Source of the DNA: an uncultured Selenomonas sp.
GTDB lineage: Bacteria > Bacillota > Negativicutes > Selenomonadales > Selenomonadaceae
Direction of reading: 5' to 3'
Assembly: GCA_945494195.1 (NCBI GenBank)
Contig: CALYVJ010000102.1
Span: 1 to 6,452 of the forward strand
Length of the DNA: 6,452 nt
Position numbers and translations under genes: made by a program. Position 1 is the stretch's first letter, and every line of letters begins with the position of its first letter. The notes under the pieces are model-generated. The model did no database searches and was not told the origin of the DNA. It was given only the letters and a program-made list of their open reading frames with translations. Shown here piece after piece: positions 1 through 5,529 of the stretch.

Positions 1-50
1 GTGGCGGCGAAGCGTTGCTTCGAATCGGAAAGCGCAAAATAGCGAACTGA
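1..50 (+). other. Left edge, possible 3' tail of an upstream gene
   Basis: No gene can be assigned here. Two forward frames run in from the left edge and stop: frame 1 ends at TAG 40-42 and frame 3 ends at TGA 48-50 (last residues RIGKRKIAN). Either could be the C-terminus of an upstream + strand gene, since both stop just before or at the start of the inverted repeat at 45-70. Too few residues are visible to choose a frame or recognise a product. Confidence 0.25.
8..22. repeat. Small perfect inverted repeat
   Basis: CGAAGC (8-13), a GTT loop, then GCTTCG (17-22) form a perfect 6-bp stem with a 3-nt loop. No T-tract follows, so it does not look like an intrinsic terminator. It lies in the possible tail of an upstream gene and may be chance. 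Confidence 0.3.
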
Positions 51-70
51 CAAATTGGAATTTGCCAGTT
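45..70. repeat. 26-bp imperfect palindrome upstream of the trkA promoter
   Basis: AACTG (45-49), A50 and CAAATT (51-56) face AATTTG (59-64), C65 and CAGTT (66-70) around a central GG (57-58). Eleven of twelve base pairs match; A50/C65 is the only mismatch. It lies between a possible upstream stop codon and the -35 region at 93-98. It could be a terminator stem for the upstream gene, but no T-tract follows on the + strand (GTCTTGAGG). It could also be a dyad operator for a dimeric regulator. The dyad is seen directly; its role is unknown. Confidence 0.5.
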
Positions 71-92
71 GTCTTGAGGGGATGGGGCGTGT

Positions 93-121
93 TCGTCAGA
101 TGGTGTGATTTATGTTATAAT
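93..121 (+). promoter_or_regulatory. SigA-type promoter for the trkA-trkH-trkH-AEC unit
   Basis: A perfect -10 box TATAAT (116-121) is preceded by TG at 113-114, giving an extended -10 element (TGTTATAAT). A weaker -35 candidate, TCGTCA (93-98), matches 4 of 6 consensus bases at a 17-bp spacing. Transcription would start near 128, leaving a leader of about 50 nt. That leader is too short for a large riboswitch. Confidence 0.75.
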
Positions 122-163
122 AGCCCCGTAATGATTTATGAAGTTTCTTTTATTTATAGAAGT

Positions 164-173
164 AGAGGGGGAG
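164..173 (+). promoter_or_regulatory. Ribosome binding site that fixes the TTG start of trkA
   Basis: AGAGGGGGAG ends 4 nt before the TTG at 178. It is the only strong Shine-Dalgarno match near the 5' end of the frame. Together with the GxGxxG motif beginning at residue 7, it decides the non-ATG start. Confidence 0.75.
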
Positions 174-177
174 CAAG

Positions 178-1530
178 TTGCGCATCGTAGTGGTGGGGGC
201 TGGCAAGCTGGGATACAGCATTGCCGAGCTGTTATCAAAAGAACAATTTGATGTAGTCGTTGTGGACCAGGATGAGAGCCAGCTGGAAGCAGCCAAGAAC
301 ACGTTGGACGTGCTCACCATTGCGGCCAATGGCGCCAGCCCGATTACCATGAACGATCCGGATATCCGTGACTCGGATATCCTCATTGCCGTGACCGCCA
401 GCGACGAAGTCAATATGGTCAGCTGCATTCTGGCAAAAAAGCATGGCATCAAGCATACGATTGCGCGGATTCGCGATATGCAGTTCATGAGTGAGGCCAA
501 GGATTATCTCAAAGACAACTTTGACATTGACCTGATGCTGAATCCAGAGCTCATTACGGCTAACGAAATCAATCGGATACTGATGACGCCGGCGGCCCTC
601 GATGTGGAGGATTTCGCCCATGGCAAAATCCGCTTGTTCGAGACGAAAGTCCAGCGTAAATCCCCGCTGGCCCGGGTTCCCCTCAGGGATATCCAGCTGC
701 CGAAGGGCGTGCTGGCCGGCATGATTTTCCGGGATCACCGCATGATTATCCCTCATGGTGATGACTGTCTGCTGCCTCATGATAATGCCTATTTCATCGG
801 CATTCCGGAGGAGATTGAGAAGTTCAGCCAGAGTTTTGTCCAGCGCGATGCCCGCAAGCTTCACCGCGTGGTCATCATTGGTGCTGGCCGTGCCGGAAGA
901 GCGCTGGCGACGATGTTCGACAAGCAGGATGTCCATGTAAAGGTCATCGATAAGGACCACGAGCGCTGCCGGTTGATGGCTGGCCTGCTGGAAAACGGCA
1001 TTGCCATCTGCGGCGATGGCACGGATATCGATTTGCTCACGGAAGAGGGCGTCGCCGAGGCCGATGTAGTAGTCTGCCTGACCGAGGATGATAAGCTCAA
1101 TCTGATGCTCGCCTTATTGTCGCGGCATTTGTCGGGCAATAAGATCAAGACTGTTGTCCGCGTTGCCCGCAACGAATATGTGGAGCTCATGGAGAAGGTG
1201 GGGGTCGATATCGTTCTGTCGGCACGACTGCTCTCAGCCAGTGAGGTACTGGCCTTTGCCCGCCGTGGCGGCGTTGTATCGGTATCCCTCTTGGAAGGTG
1301 CCAAGGCTGAGGCGGTGGAGGTCATTGTCCAGCAGGGGGCACCGGTAGCGGGAAAGCGCCTGATGGATGTCAAGCTGCCACGGGAGTGCCTGGTTTGTGC
1401 TTACGTCCGCGACGGGGAAGCAGTTATCCCGAATGGTAATACGGTATTGCAGCCTGGTGACCGGACCATCCTGTTCATCCAGACGAAATTCTCGCAGAAG
1501 GTTATTCAGTATTTCAAGGGCAGGGACTGA
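178..1530 (+). CDS. trkA: Trk potassium uptake regulator TrkA (NAD-binding RCK protein)
   Basis: TrkA is the cytoplasmic regulatory subunit of the Trk K+ uptake system. It forms a ring beneath the TrkH channel and gates it in response to nucleotides. The 450-aa protein has the duplicated RCK layout and is close in length to E. coli TrkA (about 458). The first Rossmann domain has GAGKLG at residues 7-12 and an acidic D30 at the end of the second strand. A first TrkA_C domain lies at roughly 140-215. The second Rossmann domain has GAGRAG at 235-240 and D258, and the second TrkA_C domain is at roughly 365-445. Both nucleotide-binding motifs look intact. The start is TTG, since the next in-frame Met (residue 59) would remove the first GxGxxG. 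The gene is promoter-proximal and its stop lies 1 nt before the trkH1 start, so translation is probably coupled. TrkA_C domains bind c-di-AMP in some Firmicutes; this is not shown here. Confidence 0.96.
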   Translation: MRIVVVGAGKLGYSIAELLSKEQFDVVVVDQDESQLEAAKNTLDVLTIAANGASPITMNDPDIRDSDILIAVTASDEVNMVSCILAKKHGIKHTIARIRDMQFMSEAKDYLKDNFDIDLMLNPELITANEINRILMTPAALDVEDFAHGKIRLFETKVQRKSPLARVPLRDIQLPKGVLAGMIFRDHRMIIPHGDDCLLPHDNAYFIGIPEEIEKFSQSFVQRDARKLHRVVIIGAGRAGRALATMFDKQDVHVKVIDKDHERCRLMAGLLENGIAICGDGTDIDLLTEEGVAEADVVVCLTEDDKLNLMLALLSRHLSGNKIKTVVRVARNEYVELMEKVGVDIVLSARLLSASEVLAFARRGGVVSVSLLEGAKAEAVEVIVQQGAPVAGKRLMDVKLPRECLVCAYVRDGEAVIPNGNTVLQPGDRTILFIQTKFSQKVIQYFKGRD

Positions 1531-1531
1531 T

Positions 1532-3007
1532 ATGGCACTGATGGAAAAAGGAAGCGGCTGGGAACTGTTCTGGCTGTTGATGGGACGTACTTCCGCGCTT
1601 TTGGGGCTGGCTTTGCTGGTTCCGGCGGTGGTAGCATTGTTCTGGCAGGAGCCGGAGGCTTGGCTGTTTTTGATGCCGGCCAGTTTTGCCCTGTTCCTCG
1701 GCGTCTTCATGATGTGGATGGGGCAGGAGCACATGCGCCAGCTTACGATTCGTGAGGGAGCTCTTTTTATGGTATTGGTCTGGCCTTTTATGGGGGGGAT
1801 CGGACTGATGCCCTATTATAGTTCTGGATTGCTGCCCGACTGGTTTTCGGCTTTTTTCGAAAGTATTTCTTCTCTTACGACGACAGGCCTTTCATGCCTG
1901 CCGTTTGACCGCGCGGGTTTGCCGCGCTCTTTGCTTTTATGGCATACGCTGATGAGCTGGCTGGGCGGGCTTACCTTTGTGTCCGTGTTGGTTACGGTGC
2001 TGCCGCAGGTCAGCGGCTGCTTTGGCTTGACGTTGTCGGCGCGGCAGACGATTTTTTTCAGCCCGGTCTGGAACCGCATGAGCCAGTCGGTCAATCAGGG
2101 GGTCAGCGTGTATGTCGTTTTGACACTGCTGGCAGCGGGGCTTTTCTGGCTGGCAGGCTTGCCGCCCTTTGATGCGCTGTTGCAGTCCATGCTGACGATA
2201 TCCTCCAGTGGCGGCAGTTCGGTGGCATCCTTTATGTTTCATGATAATATCTGGCTGGAACTGGCTGCGGTATTGGCTATGGTGATTTCGGGCATGAATC
2301 TGCTGCTTTGCTGGAAGGTTTGGAATCGCAAGAGTTTCCGGCTCCTGTGGAAGGATACCGAGCTGCGGGCATTCTTACTGATTTTCCTGCTGGCTGGTGT
2401 GATGATTTCCCTTCATTTGTATTTCATGCAATGCTATGGGGGGGCTGGCAGTATCCGTTATGGCTTTTTCCAGGCGATTTCCTTCCTGTCCACCAGTGGT
2501 TTTGCGTCGGCAGATTTTTGGTATTGGCCGGATTTTGACCGGTATGTGTTATTCCTGCTGGTATTTGTAGGCGGATGTATCGGTTCTGCTGGCGGCGGCT
2601 TGAAAGTTGTCCGCATCCTGGTACTGCTGCGGATGGCCCGGGCGGAGATTCACCGGACGCTCCATCCCCATATGGTGGTCAGTGTCAAGATGGATGGGCT
2701 GCCAGTAGCGGCTAAGATTGTCGGACGCATTTTGGCCTTTTTCTTTTTATATGTGTTGATTTTTACGATTTTTTCCCTGCTGATTTCCACCACAGGCTTG
2801 GGGCTGATGCCCTCGATGGGGATTGCCGCGGGCTGCCTGACAAGTACAGGGTCCACGGCGGCGCTCTTTGGAATCAGCAGTTTGGCCTTTTTGCCTGATT
2901 GGGCGAAATTCCTTTGCAGTTTGCTGATGATTATCGGACGTGTCGAAATTTTTTCCTTTTTGATTTTGATTGATGTGGGCGTGCGGATGCTCCACCAGAA
3001 GTGGTGA
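1532..3007 (+). CDS. trkH: TrkH-family potassium channel subunit, divergent paralogue (TrkH1)
   Basis: This is a 491-aa integral membrane protein of the TrkH/TrkG/KtrB superfamily, with four membrane-pore-membrane repeats that line a K+ pathway. Visible landmarks are pore loop 1 (LTTTG, G119), pore loop 2 (SSSGG, 224-228), pore loop 3 (STSGF, G323), the glycine-rich gate loop of repeat 3 (GGCIGSAGGG 347-356, then K358 and R361), pore loop 4 (TSTGS, G440) and the repeat-4 helix with conserved GR at 469-470. ATG 1532 is chosen: it lies 1 nt after the trkA stop, with AGGGA at 1522-1526. ATG 1541 in the same frame is an alternative. Oddities: pore loop 2 is one residue longer than in TrkH2, or has Ser in place of the filter Gly; the GP after the loop-4 glycine is lost; and the repeat 1-2 linker lacks the AExxGP motif present in TrkH2. 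The frame is intact, so it is unlikely to be a pseudogene. It may act with TrkH2 and TrkA. Confidence 0.9.
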   Translation: MALMEKGSGWELFWLLMGRTSALLGLALLVPAVVALFWQEPEAWLFLMPASFALFLGVFMMWMGQEHMRQLTIREGALFMVLVWPFMGGIGLMPYYSSGLLPDWFSAFFESISSLTTTGLSCLPFDRAGLPRSLLLWHTLMSWLGGLTFVSVLVTVLPQVSGCFGLTLSARQTIFFSPVWNRMSQSVNQGVSVYVVLTLLAAGLFWLAGLPPFDALLQSMLTISSSGGSSVASFMFHDNIWLELAAVLAMVISGMNLLLCWKVWNRKSFRLLWKDTELRAFLLIFLLAGVMISLHLYFMQCYGGAGSIRYGFFQAISFLSTSGFASADFWYWPDFDRYVLFLLVFVGGCIGSAGGGLKVVRILVLLRMARAEIHRTLHPHMVVSVKMDGLPVAAKIVGRILAFFFLYVLIFTIFSLLISTTGLGLMPSMGIAAGCLTSTGSTAALFGISSLAFLPDWAKFLCSLLMIIGRVEIFSFLILIDVGVRMLHQKW

Positions 3008-3011
3008 AACT

Positions 3012-4463
3012 ATGGATTTGAAAATAGTCTGTTATATTCTGGGAAGACTGGTAATTGCCGAGACGATTATCATGCTTATTCCCTTTTTTATGGCCCTGTA
3101 CAATGGTGAGGCGAGCATCCAGGGCTTTGCGGTGGCCTTGGGACTTTGTGCGTCAGTGGGCATGGTCCTCTTAAGCAATGGCCGCGTGCGGGTGGATCAT
3201 CTGACCATGCGTGAGGGCATTGCCATCACGGGGATTGGCTGGATACTGGCAACGTCCCTGGGTATGCTGCCCTTTGTCTGCGGCGGCTATCTGGGTGTTC
3301 TCGATGCCTGGTTTGAAAGCATTTCCGGGTTTACGGGAACCGGGGCAACCGTCATGGAAAATTTGTCGGTTATTCCTCCCAGCATTTTGTTCTGGCGTAT
3401 GATGACCCATTGGTTCGGCGGCTTGGGAATTATCGTCATCTTTATTGCCTTGCTGCCCCAGACGGGCCAGAGTACGGTCTACATGTATAACGCGGAGACG
3501 ACTGGTCCCACCCGGGAACGCGTTCTGCCGCGGTTGCGGGATATGACCAAGGCCTTGTTCCAGATGTATATGATGTTTACCGTGACAGCGATAGTCGTTT
3601 ACTGCTTTTGCGGCCTGTCGCTCTACGATGCGGTAACCCATGCGATGAGTACGATCGGGACCGGCGGCTTTTCCACCTATGATGACAACGCCATGCATTT
3701 TGACAATATTCCCCTAGAAGCCTGGATGACGTTTTTCATGATTCTGGCCGGGGGCAATTTTGGCCTCTATTACCGGATTTGGCGCAAGGGACCTGGGGTG
3801 ATCCGTCACAATTCGGAGTTCAAGGCGTATATCGGCATAGAGATTGCGGCAATGCTGCTGATTATGGCCAATCTCGTTTGTTCTATGGATGTAAATCCCT
3901 TTGAGGCCTTTCGCTATGCCAGCTTTCAAGTGGGTTCCATTTCGACTACGGGGTTTGTTTCGGCTGATTTCGACCAGTGGCCGGGGTTCTCCAAGGGAAT
4001 CCTGCTGCTACTGATGATATGCGGTGGCTGTGCTGGTTCGACGGCTGGCGGCATGAAGGTGAGCCGTATGGTTTTGCTGGTGAAAAATGCCTGGGCGGTG
4101 GTGCACCAGAAGTTGTCGCCGCGCCGGGTGGTGGAAGTCCATATGAATGGCAGTAAGGTGGATGAAGAAACCCTGCTGCGCGTGGGGCAGTTCTTTTTTC
4201 TGTATATCCTGTTCATCGTATTTTGGGCTTTGCTGCTGACGGCTGACGGGCTGCCGGTATTCGATTCGCTGGGGATAAGCATCACGGTCATGGGCAGCGT
4301 CGGGCCGGCCTTTGGGGTGGCGGGAGCGACTTGTACTTATGCCGGTTTGTCGGTCTTTGCCAAGAGCATCCTCTGTGTGGCCATGCTCTTGGGGCGTTTG
4401 GAGATGTTTACCCTGTTGATCATGCTGTCGCCAGATTTCTGGCAAAAGGGAAACCGTTGGTAA
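3012..4463 (+). CDS. trkH: Trk potassium channel subunit TrkH (TrkH2)
   Basis: At 483 aa this is the usual TrkH length and the more canonical of the two channel subunits. It should sit in the inner membrane as a dimer, move K+ and be gated by TrkA. Landmarks are pore loop 1 (TGTGAT, G111), the HWFGGLGII segment (133-141), the repeat 1-2 linker with AETTGP (161-166) and PR (173-174), pore loop 2 (TIGTGGFST 214-222), pore loop 3 (STTGF, G314), the gate loop (GGCAGSTAGG 338-347, K349), pore loop 4 (GSVGPAFG 428-435) and R462 in the last helix. ATG 3012 is chosen: it lies 4 nt after the trkH1 stop, gives a typical MDLKIV N-terminus, and has AAGTGG just upstream. A start at 2970 would add 14 atypical residues inside trkH1. 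Pore loop 3 is one residue shorter between FQ and the filter Gly than I recall for E. coli TrkH. Confidence 0.95.
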   Translation: MDLKIVCYILGRLVIAETIIMLIPFFMALYNGEASIQGFAVALGLCASVGMVLLSNGRVRVDHLTMREGIAITGIGWILATSLGMLPFVCGGYLGVLDAWFESISGFTGTGATVMENLSVIPPSILFWRMMTHWFGGLGIIVIFIALLPQTGQSTVYMYNAETTGPTRERVLPRLRDMTKALFQMYMMFTVTAIVVYCFCGLSLYDAVTHAMSTIGTGGFSTYDDNAMHFDNIPLEAWMTFFMILAGGNFGLYYRIWRKGPGVIRHNSEFKAYIGIEIAAMLLIMANLVCSMDVNPFEAFRYASFQVGSISTTGFVSADFDQWPGFSKGILLLLMICGGCAGSTAGGMKVSRMVLLVKNAWAVVHQKLSPRRVVEVHMNGSKVDEETLLRVGQFFFLYILFIVFWALLLTADGLPVFDSLGISITVMGSVGPAFGVAGATCTYAGLSVFAKSILCVAMLLGRLEMFTLLIMLSPDFWQKGNRW

Positions 4464-4468
4464 ATGGG

Positions 4469-4476
4469 AAGGGGAG
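4469..4476 (+). promoter_or_regulatory. Ribosome binding site that favours the GTG start of the AEC gene
   Basis: AAGGGGAG lies 5 nt before GTG 4482. The alternative in-frame ATG at 4464, directly after the trkH2 stop, has only AAGGG about 13 nt upstream. It would place this strong site inside the coding region, so GTG 4482 is preferred. Confidence 0.65.
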
Positions 4477-4481
4477 TTTTT

Positions 4482-5423
4482 GTGCTGAGTAATTTGTTTG
4501 TGGCCATTGGTGCAGTCGTGCCGATGTTTTGCCTGATTCTTATCGGCGTGTTCGTCAAGCGGACGAAAATGCTGACGGACGAGGAACTCGTTCATACGAA
4601 CCGCATGGTGTTCCGCGTCTTTTTCTTCTGCATGATGTTCTATAACATCTATACGACGGATTTGTCCAAGACGTTCCGTCCGGGACTCATGCTGTTTGGC
4701 GGCCTAGGGGTCATTGCGGTATTTTTGCTGGCAACGCTCTTTGTCTGCCAATGCGAGCCGAGCAATAAGCGGCGCGGAGCGATGATCCAGGCGATTTTCC
4801 GCAGTAATTTCGTCTTGATGGGGATTCCCCTGGTGAGCAATATTTTCGGGGAAGATCATCTGGCGCTGCCGACTATGATGATTGCCATCGTTGTCCCCAT
4901 TTATAATGTGGTGGCTGTGTTTGTGCTGGAGACTTTCCGTGGCGGCCGATTTTATTTGCCGGGCATCCTGCTGGGGGTGCTGAAAAATCCGATGATTCTC
5001 GGCGCGATTGCCGCGGTGGTATTCCTGCTGGTGGGGGTACCGGTGCCGGTGCCGGTTTTAAAGCCCATCAAGCAGGTTGCGGCAGCGACGACGCCGGTGG
5101 CCCTGATTATTCTGGGGGCTTCCTTCAAGGGCAGCAGTTTCCATGCCCATGTAAAGCAGTTGGTGGCCTGTGTAGCGGCACGTCTTATCCTGGTGCCAGC
5201 GGTTATGATTGGTTTGGCTATTTATCTGGGATTCCGAGATATGGAACTCATCACGATTACGGCAATTTTCGCCTCTCCTTGTGCCGTGGCCAGTTTTGCC
5301 ATGGCACAGCAGATGGGAAGTGATGCGGATTTGGCAGGGAACTGTGTCGTCTATACCAGTGCCCTTTCCTGCCTGACGCTTTTTGGCTGGGTGTTTGTCT
5401 TAAAGTCTTTCGGCCTGTTCTAA
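4482..5423 (+). CDS. AEC (auxin efflux carrier) family transporter
   Basis: This is a hydrophobic 313-aa inner-membrane protein with about ten predicted membrane segments. The AEC family (Mem_trans, PF03547) includes plant PIN auxin carriers and bacterial carriers, some of which move malate, malonate or other organic anions. Recognisable family features are the N-terminal helix with P14, a charged loop near 25-43, RSNFVLMGIPL at 107-117, LKNPMILG at 167-174, and the C-terminal half-repeat with ASPCAVASFAMAQQMG at 264-279 followed by acidic D281 and D283. The length is normal for bacterial members. GTG 4482 is used; starting at ATG 4464 would add six residues (MGRGVF). It is the last gene of the trk unit, 18 nt after trkH2, so it is likely co-transcribed. 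Substrate and direction cannot be read from sequence. Its link to K+ uptake is only positional; a role in charge or pH balance is speculative. Confidence 0.88.
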   Translation: MLSNLFVAIGAVVPMFCLILIGVFVKRTKMLTDEELVHTNRMVFRVFFFCMMFYNIYTTDLSKTFRPGLMLFGGLGVIAVFLLATLFVCQCEPSNKRRGAMIQAIFRSNFVLMGIPLVSNIFGEDHLALPTMMIAIVVPIYNVVAVFVLETFRGGRFYLPGILLGVLKNPMILGAIAAVVFLLVGVPVPVPVLKPIKQVAAATTPVALIILGASFKGSSFHAHVKQLVACVAARLILVPAVMIGLAIYLGFRDMELITITAIFASPCAVASFAMAQQMGSDADLAGNCVVYTSALSCLTLFGWVFVLKSFGLF

Positions 5424-5433
5424 CGGGGCGTTA
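5421..5433. repeat. Short hairpin at the AEC stop codon
   Basis: TAACG (5421-5425), a GGG loop and CGTTA (5429-5433) form a 5-bp stem that includes the AEC stop codon and ends just before the -35 box of the next promoter. No T-run follows, so it is at best a weak pause site. Nothing else terminator-like separates the trk unit from the next gene. Confidence 0.25.
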
Positions 5434-5435
5434 AG

Positions 5436-5464
5436 TTGACGGTATCCGGATGGTCCGATATAAT
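5436..5464 (+). promoter_or_regulatory. Near-consensus SigA promoter for the OPX gene
   Basis: TTGACG (5436-5441, 5 of 6 consensus) and TATAAT (5459-5464, 6 of 6) are separated by 17 bp. Transcription should begin near 5471, giving a leader of about 59 nt before the GTG start. This is the strongest-looking promoter in the window and lies entirely within the 106-nt intergenic gap. The spacer contains the perfect 8-bp palindrome ATCCGGAT (5444-5451), a possible operator half or core. Confidence 0.85.
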
Positions 5465-5514
5465 TAGGATAGTGTGATTTGGAATGAAAGACCTGGTTGG
5501 ACTGGTTGATTGAG

Positions 5515-5520
5515 AAGGAG
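5515..5520 (+). promoter_or_regulatory. Ribosome binding site that fixes the GTG start of the OPX gene
   Basis: AAGGAG lies 9 nt before GTG 5530. From this start the protein begins with a textbook signal peptide (MKK plus a hydrophobic core). The in-frame TTG at 5497 has no comparable site and would bury the signal sequence behind eleven extra residues. Confidence 0.75.
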
Positions 5521-5529
5521 TGTCCGCAA

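Noticed and set aside
103..111. 9-mer GTGTGATTT shared with 5472-5480 near both promoters, resembling a CRP half site
   Set aside because: It lies upstream of the -10 in one case and downstream of it in the other, and no opposite half site is present; probably coincidence.
128..177. A c-di-AMP (ydaO-type) or other riboswitch before trkA
   Set aside because: Only about 50 nt separate the predicted transcript start from the TTG codon, too short for a ydaO element, and no conserved core is visible.
131..190. Small upstream frame MIYEVSFIYRSRGGASCAS overlapping the trkA start
   Set aside because: Its ATG would lie about 3 nt after the predicted transcription start with no ribosome binding site, so translation is unlikely.
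235..960. Long minus-strand open frame (241 codons) opposite trkA
   Set aside because: It is a shadow of the GC-rich trkA coding frame, with no recognisable domain and a poor start. The + strand protein has clear RCK motifs.
1367..1531. Upstream extension of the trkH1 frame inside trkA
   Set aside because: It would add 55 non-TrkH residues overlapping trkA. ATG 1532 directly after the trkA stop fits the family start.
5041..5056. Short tandem repeat (CGGTGC x 2.7) in the AEC gene
   Set aside because: It encodes a PVPVPV loop and is too short to suggest phase variation; a 6-bp unit would also keep the reading frame.
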